A DNA stretch of 64,000 bases, from contig NC_015416.1 in the NCBI RefSeq assembly GCF_000204415.1, forward strand, positions 1,178,001 to 1,242,000, written 5' to 3'. Origin of the DNA: Methanothrix soehngenii GP6 (lineage in GTDB: Archaea; Halobacteriota; Methanosarcinia; Methanotrichales; Methanotrichaceae). Below the pieces are notes generated by a model. The model saw only the letters and a program-made list of their open reading frames with translations. It did no database searches and had not been told where the DNA came from. Within the stretch, counting starts at the first letter, position 1. Every line of letters begins with the position of its first letter. The position numbers and the translations under genes were made by a program. This document shows, piece by piece, positions 45,681 through 53,544 of this stretch.

Positions 45681-47436
45681 AAAAATTTCAGCCCGCTAAC
45701 GGGCCGAAGGGTATGTAGAAGATCCACACGAAGTAGACCAGCATCAGTACTAATCCCACAGGCACTCCCAGGCGAGCCCACTCCTTTGATGTTATTCCCA
45801 GCTTGTTCGCGGCGATGATATTGGGTATGTTTCCTGGAACCAGCATGCCCCCAGCGATCAATAGCCCCATCAGCGCCGCGGTGATCTGACCTATGGTCAG
45901 GCTGGGAGCAATCTCCGCTGCAGTCAATGTGGCGTTATCAAGGATCGCCGATAACATGTTCACCCAATAGAGAACCTCGGACGGTATGGCTGTGAAGTAC
46001 TTATCGATGATGATCTTCATGCCGGCGCCTAATAGGAGGAGGGCCATCACGAATACGTAAACCTTGGCAGCCCTCGCGCCCACATCTCTCAGAGTCTCAG
46101 TGTCCTCCACCATTGTAACGCACTTCTGCTTGGTCGCCTTACCGGTGAATAATACGCCCAGCACTCCCAGGGCCAGAACCCCCGGAATTACGTATAAAGC
46201 CAGCTTCTCGAAGAGGAAGAAGAATCCGGCGTTATATGGTGGCCCCTGCAGCTTGGATATGGCAATGGTTGAGAGCGGCTCGCCCAGCGGTGTGAGCACA
46301 GCTCCCAGTCCTATGGCGAAACAGGTGATGATCACCAGGTTGATCTTGTCCTTGCGCTCCAGAGGCATGCAATTGACCAGCTCCACCAGCAGAAGGGCAG
46401 CGATGATAGCCGTGATGACGCTGGATATCAATCCCAGGCCGACGATCATCACAAAGGCCACCGCTTTGATTGAGGTATTATCCAATACATAGCTCATTGC
46501 GCTCTGAGCTCGGCTACGGCCGTAGTGGAAGGCCATCCCTGCCACCAGCACCGCAGGCACGATGCCCTTTACCACCGGTTCCATAACCGCCTCTTCCACC
46601 AGCCTCATCTCCCAGACGCCGGCTATGGTGACGGAGAGCACTCCCATCACAAATAAGAATGCCTCGAGGTTATGCTCGATCTTCTTCACGGTGAAGGGTC
46701 CAATCAGCACTGCCAGGGCTACCAATCCCAAACCAATATCGACCGCTGTTATGCCATAGCCCAGATTGACCGTTGCAGTCTGGAGCATCGAGATTCTGCT
46801 TGCTGCGGCGGCAGACGCTATGGCCACAGCCAGACTCGCCGCAGCCGATAGGAGCATATAAAATCCATTGTCAGCTTGGGTAGAATGCGATCTCAAGTGC
46901 CTGGTTATGGCCACGAATGACACGGCCCAGGTCGCAACTATTGCCATGGCTACAGCGATATTCGTCGTTGTCATCAAATCCATGGCACGGGGAGTGGTCT
47001 GCATCTTCAATAGCTCCCTTCCGGCTGCGGCAGACGCTATCGCTACAGCCAGACTCGTCGCAGTGGAGAGGAGCATTATAAACCCATTGTCAGCTTGAGT
47101 GGAATGCAATTTCAAGTGCCTGGTTATGCCTACAAAGGATATGCCCCAGATTAACACCACCGCTATTGCCAAAATGATGTCTGCCGTTGTCATCAAACGC
47201 ATGCCGGAGGGAGCAGTCTGTACCATTAACAGCTTACTTCCGGCTGCAACTGCTATTGCCACTGCGAGACTTGCAAATATGGAGAAGAGCATGTAAAACC
47301 CATTGTCGTCATGGGTGGCGTGCGATCTAAGGTATTTATTGATCGCCGCGAAAGATAAGCCCCAGCTCGTCAATGCTGCAATCGAGGCTATTATGCTTGC
47401 GGTTTCTATCCCTGCATACATATTCGTTCACCTCAA
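45681..47436. repeat. Long direct repeat, copy B (paired with 39198-40953)
   Basis: Matches copy A with a constant offset of 6483 bp. Differences concentrate in the second N-terminal module (about 46940-47123) and near 46450-46490. It ends about 5-15 bases before the left end of TnpB element 3. Confidence 0.9.
45688..47421 (-). CDS. DUF1646 transporter-like protein with triplicated N-terminal module (long form 2)
   Basis: 577 aa, the same length and architecture as long form 1: three modules of two helices (1-222), then a complete DUF1646 domain with LTPLGEPLS and ILDNATLTAAE intact. The two proteins differ by only about 20 residues, most of them in module 2 (for example GRELLKMQTTPRAMD here). 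All transport motifs are kept. The AGGTGAACG ribosome site survives, but TnpB element 3 begins within about 20 bases of the start codon, so the native promoter and the link to half form 2 have been separated. The gene may be silent or driven by the element. Confidence 0.85.
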   Translation of the reverse strand: MYAGIETASIIASIAALTSWGLSFAAINKYLRSHATHDDNGFYMLFSIFASLAVAIAVAAGSKLLMVQTAPSGMRLMTTADIILAIAVVLIWGISFVGITRHLKLHSTQADNGFIMLLSTATSLAVAIASAAAGRELLKMQTTPRAMDLMTTTNIAVAMAIVATWAVSFVAITRHLRSHSTQADNGFYMLLSAAASLAVAIASAAAASRISMLQTATVNLGYGITAVDIGLGLVALAVLIGPFTVKKIEHNLEAFLFVMGVLSVTIAGVWEMRLVEEAVMEPVVKGIVPAVLVAGMAFHYGRSRAQSAMSYVLDNTSIKAVAFVMIVGLGLISSVITAIIAALLLVELVNCMPLERKDKINLVIITCFAIGLGAVLTPLGEPLSTIAISKLQGPPYNAGFFFLFEKLALYVIPGVLALGVLGVLFTGKATKQKCVTMVEDTETLRDVGARAAKVYVFVMALLLLGAGMKIIIDKYFTAIPSEVLYWVNMLSAILDNATLTAAEIAPSLTIGQITAALMGLLIAGGMLVPGNIPNIIAANKLGITSKEWARLGVPVGLVLMLVYFVWIFYIPFGPLAG

Positions 47437-47439
47437 TTC

Positions 47440-48631
47440 GGCAGGAGGCCCCGTCCTTCAGGGTGGGGAGGAATGCCGAAAGTTCTATATGTATATGGAT
47501 CGTTATTATCTATGCAATGATGCAAACCCTCAAAGTCAAACTGGATACCTCGGCTGAAGATAACCGTGCGCTCCTTGAGACTATGCATCAGTTCAACGCC
47601 GCCTGCAATTACGTGGGGGAAAAGGCTTTTGAACTCCATACAGCCAACAAAATCGAATTGCAGAAGATTGTTTATCGTGATATTCGGGAAATGTTTGGCA
47701 TCTCTGCTCAGATGGCTGTTAGGGCCATATCCAAGTCCTGCGAAGCCTACAAGAGAGATAAGTCCATTAAGCCCAAATTTGATCCCAATGGAGCTGTTAT
47801 CTATGATCAGAGAATCATGTCCTGGAAGGGACTCGATAGGGTATCCTTGCTGACGCTCGATGGCAGAATTAAGCTGCCTGTCGTGATCTGTGATTACCAT
47901 GCTCCAAGGCTTGATAGAATCCGAGGTCAGGCGGATCTCATCTTCCAGAATGGGACATTCTATCTTTGTGTTGTGGTCGATGTTCCCGAGCCAAAGAAGT
48001 CTGTTCCTCAAAATGTTCTTGGTGTTGATCATGGAATCAAGAATATTGCAGTAGATTCTTCGGGTGAAGAGTTCTCTGGTGAGAAGATTGAAAAGGTTAG
48101 ATCCAAAATCGATAACCTCAAAGCCGATCTTCAGAGCTGTGGAACAGATAGCGCAAAACGTCATCTGAAGAAGCTTTCCGGTAAAGAAGCTAGGTTCCAT
48201 AGAGACGTTAATCATTGCATCTCTAAGAAGCTGGTTGCGAAGGCCATAGACACCTCGTCTGCTATCGTGTTGGAAGATCTTTCTGGCATAAGAGAGAGGA
48301 TAACGGTTCCAAAGGCTCAGAGGCGCAAACAGCATAACTGGAGCTTCTATCAACTCAGGCAGTATATCGACTACAAGGCCGCCATAGCTGGTGTGCCCTT
48401 GATCTGCATTGATCCTGCTTATACTTCCCAGGAATGCCCTATCTGTCATCTTATATCTCGATCCAACCGTCCTACAAGGGACGAATTTTCGTGTGTCTGC
48501 TGCGGCTTCTCTGGTCCGGCTGACACAATCGCAGCACGGAATATTGCTGCAAGGGTATCAGTCAATATGCCCATCGTGGCCCGACTTTTTGCGGAGCTAC
48601 AAGCCCATCCCTTCAGGGAGGGGTAGTTGAC
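47440..48631 (+). mobile_element. TnpB-only element of the IS200/IS605 superfamily (copy 3)
   Basis: Left end with the hairpin CCCCGTCC-TTCA-GGGTGGGG at 47449-47468; right end GTAGTTGAC at 48623-48631, preceded by a CCC-TTCA-GGG-type hairpin. No tnpA. It separates half form 2 from long form 2, which are neighbours in the other copy of the pair. Its left end is very like that of element 2. Confidence 0.75.
47517..48626 (+). CDS. tnpB: TnpB RNA-guided endonuclease (IS605 OrfB family)
   Basis: 369 aa from the ATG at 47517 (MMQTLKVKLDTS); the frame extends upstream but only through the left-end hairpin. The RuvC residues are intact: Asp in GVDHGIKNIAV, Glu in VLEDLSGIRE and Asp in PADTIAARNI. 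The zinc ribbon is CPIC(H)...CVCCG, so the first pair is slightly unusual. It is related to the TnpB at 37875. The TAG stop lies inside the right-end motif. It is on the opposite strand to the surrounding DUF1646 genes. Confidence 0.9.
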   Translation: MMQTLKVKLDTSAEDNRALLETMHQFNAACNYVGEKAFELHTANKIELQKIVYRDIREMFGISAQMAVRAISKSCEAYKRDKSIKPKFDPNGAVIYDQRIMSWKGLDRVSLLTLDGRIKLPVVICDYHAPRLDRIRGQADLIFQNGTFYLCVVVDVPEPKKSVPQNVLGVDHGIKNIAVDSSGEEFSGEKIEKVRSKIDNLKADLQSCGTDSAKRHLKKLSGKEARFHRDVNHCISKKLVAKAIDTSSAIVLEDLSGIRERITVPKAQRRKQHNWSFYQLRQYIDYKAAIAGVPLICIDPAYTSQECPICHLISRSNRPTRDEFSCVCCGFSGPADTIAARNIAARVSVNMPIVARLFAELQAHPFREG

Positions 48632-48668
48632 CCTTGCTTTCTTGAACTCGCTGCCCATGTTGTTATCC

Positions 48669-49424
48669 TTAGATATCGACTCCGAATGCCACACCAACAA
48701 GAAGAAGGGCTCCTGCAAACATGAATAATCTAACACCCCAAATTGCCATTTTCTCATGAGCTGCTATTCCTTCAAAAGCCTGCATCTCCATGGCTTTTAC
48801 CTTCTCCTCCGAGAAGAATATGCTTATCAAGCCAAGTACTAGAATAATCAGTAGTATGTATAGGCTTTGCAGCTCCAATGGCAAGATGCCTGCTGAAGGA
48901 AGTTCTCCCTGCATTTTCGTAACAGCAATCTCCGATGAAAGCCCTTCTACATAAGGCAGAGCAGCCCCTAGAATGATGGAAATGCATCCCAATGCCGTGA
49001 TGATCGCTCTTGACCCGCGTGGGAGGGACAGACAGTTCACCGCTTCCACGAGCACGAAGAATGGAATTATCGGTGTGATAATGGCCGCGGATAGTCCCAA
49101 CACAACTACAATCTCCAGGAATATCACTTTCATGGTGATCCCATCCAGGAGAATGTCGTTTATGCCCTGCAAAAAGCGCGGCCTTCGGTAGTGCACTATC
49201 AATCCAGCCACTAAGACAGAAAGCAGTATGCCAATTACTACTGGTTCCTGGACCGCTTCCTCAACCAGGTCTATGTGCCAGGATCTTGACAATACAATGG
49301 CGCAGGCACCTATCAGAAACAAGAATGCTTCAAGATTGCGTTCGATCCTCTTGATCAACAGGGGACCTAAGAGCACAGCCAAAAATATCGCAATCAATCC
49401 TGTTTCAACTGGGATTAACACCAT
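48669..49424 (-). CDS. Half-length DUF1646 paralogue (half form 2)
   Basis: 251 aa. It aligns with the first two thirds of DUF1646 (LIAIFLAVLLGPLLIKRIERNLEAF, IIVVVLGLSAAIITPIIPFF-like segments, LQGELPSAG-type block) and lacks the C-terminal helices with ILDNAT. GEPLS is changed to EGLSS (PYVEGLSSEIAVTKMQGELP). The intact ending GALLLVGVAFGVDI shows the natural C-terminus of this form and proves that half form 1 was altered by an insertion. A conserved length in two copies argues that the half size is a stable form rather than decay. An AGGTGAT ribosome site lies before the ATG. Confidence 0.78.
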   Translation of the reverse strand: MVLIPVETGLIAIFLAVLLGPLLIKRIERNLEAFLFLIGACAIVLSRSWHIDLVEEAVQEPVVIGILLSVLVAGLIVHYRRPRFLQGINDILLDGITMKVIFLEIVVVLGLSAAIITPIIPFFVLVEAVNCLSLPRGSRAIITALGCISIILGAALPYVEGLSSEIAVTKMQGELPSAGILPLELQSLYILLIILVLGLISIFFSEEKVKAMEMQAFEGIAAHEKMAIWGVRLFMFAGALLLVGVAFGVDI

Positions 49425-49821
49425 CTTGAGATCACCTGTTGACGAATACGTCTTTTAGCTTCAATTCAAACTATAATTGAAATTAGTGATATTCTCATAT
49501 TAAAGCATTTTGATACCCTGTGTGGGATCAATTGCTAATTATTATTCATGATGCTTATCTTATATAGGATATCCGGAAATAAGGATTGTCTAGTTTGATG
49601 GTTTCTATCTTAGTTTCTCGCAAAAGTCATATTGGTCTCCTGATCATATTTAATGTTTTGGTCTTTATTCTGGCAATACATGATAATTATTAATAGTTAA
49701 GTAAATCTAGCCGATCTTGATCCACTTTTTCGTCCTCATTTTTCCGTCTCCACACAGGGAGTCCTTGTTCTGGAAATTTGTGGAACAAAAGAGGGTTTCA
49801 GCTCATCTTAGACAAATAATG
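49425..49821. other. AT-rich intergenic region
   Basis: About 400 bp between half form 2 and the MITE-like repeat. 49460-49700 is AT-rich and likely holds promoter sequence for the half form 2 gene. No coding sequence is seen. Confidence 0.4.
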
Positions 49822-49980
49822 GGCTCCTCGCTATTTGGTATGGGAGAACTTGGATCGCAAATTCTCTGTATCTTTTTGCCTCTGTGGTGAACCGCTATGC
49901 TCCAACTCAACCACAGAGGCGCAGAGGAACAGAGGCCATATTCTCTGCCTGAACTCACCCACATAATTCAGCAACGAGTC
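49822..49980. repeat. MITE-like repeat, copy 2, with 8-bp target duplication
   Basis: 159 bp, flanked by AAATAATG at 49814-49821 and 49981-49988. Imperfect inverted ends (GGCTCCTCGCT on the left; inverted right end GACTCGTTGCTG). It is the same family as 28760-28921. Located downstream of the four-helix membrane protein gene. Confidence 0.85.
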
Positions 49981-50060
49981 AAATAATGGACTGAGCGCCT
50001 GAGATGTTTCAGCAATGCATAAGAATCCAAGACTCGGGCTGGGGGTGGCAGGAAGAGACA

Positions 50061-50450
50061 TCAAGATCGGACACCATAAATGGCTAGTTTCAATATGTAA
50101 AGCCCCCAACCAAATGGCAGAAGGCCGATTAGCACGAAGTAGATCCCTGCAAAGTCATAAAAGATCAAAATATCTCTAATACCGCTTGTTGAGCTGATGA
50201 ATCCGCTGGCCACCATTATCAATCCAATGGCAACTGCCGAGATCCTGCAGAATTTCTCTGGCCATCCCGCCCCTATGAATTGCTTGGAAGCTGGTTTGAC
50301 CAAGCTTAGCACATATACACCACTAAATACGATCAGCAAACCCGCAGTGATCACTGTAATATCACCCTTGCCAGTGATCAATGCCATCGCTCCACCAAGC
50401 ATCAACAAGAGCCACCCCGTGGCTGTAGCTGCAGATCTTCCTCTTATCAT
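50061..50450 (-). CDS. Small four-helix membrane protein of unknown function
   Basis: 129 aa with four predicted membrane helices (about 10-25, 31-50, 68-86 and 98-120) and a short positively charged N-terminus (MIRGRS). Glycine-rich helices (LLLMLGGAMALITGKG) suggest tight packing. I do not recognise the family. It lies in the DUF1646 cluster between a universal stress protein and half form 2, on the same strand, and could be an accessory membrane subunit. Confidence 0.6.
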   Translation of the reverse strand: MIRGRSAATATGWLLLMLGGAMALITGKGDITVITAGLLIVFSGVYVLSLVKPASKQFIGAGWPEKFCRISAVAIGLIMVASGFISSTSGIRDILIFYDFAGIYFVLIGLLPFGWGLYILKLAIYGVRS

Positions 50451-50682
50451 CGGCGCTCCGAATTGACTTGGCTAATTACGCAGAAAAAGCATGCCTCGTC
50501 GAGGGATTCTCTGGAGATATCCTCGAAGCCACGAAGGAGGGGGTATTGCAGTCCTAATCCTGGGCAAATGGCTTGCTAGGTGCTCAACTCGACATACTTA
50601 TGAAACGCATTGCATTAGTTATATTAGATAAATTTCTGCTGAGTTTTTGAATAATCTCGGGTCGGAAGCTTCGTATTGAAGC

Positions 50683-50781
50683 CTAAGGCAGTCCAGGCAA
50701 ATCTGGAAACATTATGGTAACTAGAATTGCCAGGCACAGCGTTGCAACGAGGAAGGCTATTGCAGGTATTTTATCGCTCAT
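50683..50781 (-). CDS. 32-aa single-helix membrane peptide
   Basis: Begins MSDKIPAIAFLVATLCLAIL and ends MFPDLPGLP. One hydrophobic helix fills most of the peptide. A GGAGATGAA ribosome site immediately precedes the ATG. In style it recalls small regulatory subunits of ion pumps such as KdpF. Position between the stress protein and membrane genes of the DUF1646 cluster suggests a small transporter-associated peptide; this is inference. Confidence 0.6.
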   Translation of the reverse strand: MSDKIPAIAFLVATLCLAILVTIMFPDLPGLP

Positions 50782-50894
50782 TTCATCTCCTATCCAGACC
50801 AAATTAACCATTAATAAACATTAACAATTTTAGTATTTATGCTTTTCTTATTGCATTGTCGAATCCTGCACAGATTCTTATAATAGAATCTTTT

Positions 50895-51770
50895 CTAGGT
50901 CGTGCATTCAGCTCTTGCTCTGATCACTAAGACCGGCCGATCGCCAATCTTCGCCACATCGTAGGTCGTGCTCCCCACACCCAACTGCTTCAACCAGCCC
51001 GTTCCATGGGAGCTCATCGCAATCAGCGACACATTCTCCTTCTCGGCCAGGGAGATTATCTCCTCAGCGGGATTTCCCACGCTTGTGTGGATTTTGACCT
51101 TTATTCTGGCCTCCTCAAGCTCATCCCGGATGACATTGAGCTTCCTGGTTGTCTCCTCTGTTTGGGCTTCGATCTCTCTCCAGGTCTCTCCCCGATAGAC
51201 TACATGCTGGAGCAATATCTCTCCTACCCCTTTAGTCCTCTTGATGAAAGCAATCGCCTCTTCGGCCGGCTTCGATAAGTCGGTGGGACAGAGTATTCTT
51301 GAAAAGGGATGCGAGCAGAATTGCTCTAAGCTTGGGCCGCTCCTGCCTTCCAGGATCTTGTAGCGCATAAGAAGAATATTTGTGTTCCCATAGCGAAGAA
51401 CGTTCTTGGCGACGTTTCCCAAAAATATGCCCTCCACGACACCCTTGCCTCTCGCGCCCATGACGATAACGGAACTCTCTTCTTCATCCGCTACCTTCTG
51501 GATCACTCTGGAGATATCCCCCTCCATTATGGCCTCTGTTCTCGTCTTGACGCTGAGGCCTCGGCTGCTCAGAATCTTGCTCTGTTCCGTTAGGTTTGCT
51601 TTAGATTCATCGATCCGCCCTCCTGGGTTCCATACCTTGGCGAGAGGATCTGCAGGGCCGATCACATGCAGGAGCACCACTTCGTTCACGCCCGGAAGCT
51701 CTTTTACGCACTCCAGGACCTTCTGGGAGTACTTGGAAAAATCCGTGGGGAATAAAACCTTTTCAAACAT
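50895..51770 (-). CDS. Tandem universal stress protein (two UspA domains)
   Basis: 291 aa from the ATG at 51770 (MFEKVLFPTDFSKYSQ); the frame is open upstream, but the Usp fold starts here and a GGAGAT sequence precedes it. Two UspA domains (1-150 and 155-285). The first has the nucleotide-loop pattern GARGKGVVEGIFLGN, with Asn in place of the usual Ser/Thr; the second has SSHGTGWLKQLGVGST. Such proteins bind ATP or other nucleotides and often regulate transporters. It sits directly downstream of DUF1646 canonical copy 2, with another tandem Usp upstream of that gene. Confidence 0.88.
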   Translation of the reverse strand: MFEKVLFPTDFSKYSQKVLECVKELPGVNEVVLLHVIGPADPLAKVWNPGGRIDESKANLTEQSKILSSRGLSVKTRTEAIMEGDISRVIQKVADEEESSVIVMGARGKGVVEGIFLGNVAKNVLRYGNTNILLMRYKILEGRSGPSLEQFCSHPFSRILCPTDLSKPAEEAIAFIKRTKGVGEILLQHVVYRGETWREIEAQTEETTRKLNVIRDELEEARIKVKIHTSVGNPAEEIISLAEKENVSLIAMSSHGTGWLKQLGVGSTTYDVAKIGDRPVLVIRARAECTT

Positions 51771-51978
51771 ATCAACCATCTCCGGAATTAATTCATCATT
51801 ATGATATTTCAATTCATCGACTATAACAATTAATAATGAACTAGTTAAATGCTTGCCTTCAAGAGGGCGCATTAGAAGGGGAGATATCTGGATCAGATGA
51901 AACTCGAAAATGCAATCCACTGGCAATTTGCCAAACGTTTTCAAGGGAGACTTTCTGGAGCAATCACATGCTCCTCAC

Positions 51979-52009
51979 AAAAAAAAGAAGTGATGCTAGC
52001 ATCACTTCT
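51979..52009 (-). terminator. Hairpin plus T-run terminator of DUF1646 canonical copy 2
   Basis: AGAAGTGATGC pairs perfectly with GCATCACTTCT (11 pairs, TA loop). It starts at the stop codon and is followed on the minus strand by eight T. It has the classic intrinsic terminator form and shares its core with the hairpins at 41127 and 41975. Confidence 0.8.
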
Positions 52010-53144
52010 AAAGGGCAAACTCAACGTGGAAAGGTATGTAGAAGATCCACACGAAGTAGATCAGCATGGCGATTAGGCCCAGAGGCACACCAAGCTTCGC
52101 CCACTCCTTGCTGGTGATTCCCAGCTTTCCTGCAGAGATGATGTTGGGGATGTTGCCGGGAATCAGCATGCCGCCTGATACGAGAAGGCCCATCAGAACC
52201 GCCTGGATTTGGACCATGTCCATGGCCGGGCTGAGCTCAGCCGCAGTCAGTGTGGCATTGTCCAATATGGCCGAGATCATGTTGACCCAGTAGATGATCT
52301 GTGGGGATATGCCGAGTAGGTACTTATCTATCACTACCTTCATTCCCGAGCCGAGGAGCAGGAGGGCCATGACGAAGATGTAGACCTTGCCTGCTCTGAC
52401 CACTACCTCTCTTAAGCCGCCGTCCTCCTCCTCAGCGACCATGCACTCAGAGAGCTTGGCTTTGCCGGTGAAGAACATGGCCAGAAGGCCGAAGGCCAGG
52501 CAGCCCGGTATGATATATACGGCCAGCTGATTGAACAGGAAGAAGAATCCGGCGTTATAGGGCTCACCCTGCAGCTTGGTGATGGCGATGGTGGAAAGGG
52601 GCTCGCCAACTGGCGTGAGAACTGCTCCCAAGCCGATGGAGAAGCAGGCGATGATGACCAGATTGATCTTGGTCTGGCGGTCAAATGGCATGCAGTTCAA
52701 GAGCTCCACCAGGAGGAGCGAGGCTATGATTGCGGTTATTATGCTGGAGGACAATCCCAGAATGACTACGATCAGAAATACGATAATCTTTATTGGGATC
52801 ACCTTAGTGATCTTACTCATCGCCATCTGAGCATAGGAACGACCATAGTGGAAGAGAATGCCGGCCACGAGAACTGCGGGAACTATTCCCTTTATTATGG
52901 GCTCTTCGAGGGCTTCCATCACAATCTCCATATTCCAGCCAATGAGCTCAACCTGATGCTCTGTGTATCCCAGCGTCGCCATGAGATCGGGCTTGCTGTA
53001 GAAGCTTGATATGGTTACTGCCAGTACGCCCATGACGAACAGAAAGGCTTCCAGATTATGTTCTATCTTCTTGACCAGGAAAGGTCCGAGAAGAACAATT
53101 AGTACAATGACAAATAGGCCAATGTCCAGCGGGTCAAATTGCAC
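52008..53144 (-). CDS. DUF1646 family membrane protein (canonical copy 2)
   Basis: 378 aa from the GTG at 53144, which follows GGAGGGA at good spacing; a TTG at 53159 lies inside that site and is less likely. Full-length DUF1646 with all motifs: VKKIEHNLEAFLFVMGVLAVT, FHYGRSYAQMAM, LTPVGEPLSTIAITKLQGEPYNAGFFF, ILDNATLTAAELSPAM and IPGNIPNIISAGKLGI. Clearly closest to canonical copy 1. Likely an ion carrier in the cytoplasmic membrane. It is flanked on both sides by tandem universal stress proteins in the same orientation, a pairing that suggests nucleotide-dependent control. Confidence 0.9.
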   Translation of the reverse strand: MQFDPLDIGLFVIVLIVLLGPFLVKKIEHNLEAFLFVMGVLAVTISSFYSKPDLMATLGYTEHQVELIGWNMEIVMEALEEPIIKGIVPAVLVAGILFHYGRSYAQMAMSKITKVIPIKIIVFLIVVILGLSSSIITAIIASLLLVELLNCMPFDRQTKINLVIIACFSIGLGAVLTPVGEPLSTIAITKLQGEPYNAGFFFLFNQLAVYIIPGCLAFGLLAMFFTGKAKLSECMVAEEEDGGLREVVVRAGKVYIFVMALLLLGSGMKVVIDKYLLGISPQIIYWVNMISAILDNATLTAAELSPAMDMVQIQAVLMGLLVSGGMLIPGNIPNIISAGKLGITSKEWAKLGVPLGLIAMLIYFVWIFYIPFHVEFAL

Positions 53145-53159
53145 AAATATTCCCTCCAA

Positions 53160-53544
53160 TATTTATAAAATCTTCAGCATCAATGGTCTCTGTCTCTGCA
53201 GGCCAGAGGCTGTCAATGGGGCTCATGGCTCCGGTGGTATGGCAATGTGTATCCATTTGCCCCAACTCCACTCAAGCTCACTATATAGCGAAACCATACG
53301 ACCACTCCTTCTATCCCTGCATAGACAGGCTCCCTCATTCGGAGAGTCTCTTATTTGGATGCTCAACCCAATATTAAATGCTTTTGGTTTTTTGTTTTGG
53401 GAGCTCAAACGGATCTGACACCCAAAAAAAGCCTGGATCGAGTTATATATCTGAAAAATAAAGCATCTAGAAAATGTGGTAATTGATACAAGAATTCAAA
53501 AAGCTGAATTGGACCAATAAAAATTTGATAAAAAAGAAAAATGG
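53160..53544. other. 385-bp intergenic region, no gene seen
   Basis: Between the upstream stress protein gene and DUF1646 canonical copy 2. AT-rich stretches near 53440-53540 could be the stress protein terminator. The DUF1646 promoter probably lies in the part nearest 53160-53300. Confidence 0.4.

Noticed and set aside
47433-48449. 338-codon open frame antisense to TnpB element 3
   Set aside because: The plus-strand TnpB has an intact RuvC triad and zinc ribbon; the antisense frame has no family pattern.
37870-48631. Possibility that TnpB elements 2 and 3 are Cas12-type CRISPR effectors
   Set aside because: Their size (about 370-390 aa), IS605-type ends and lack of arrays fit TnpB, not Cas12.
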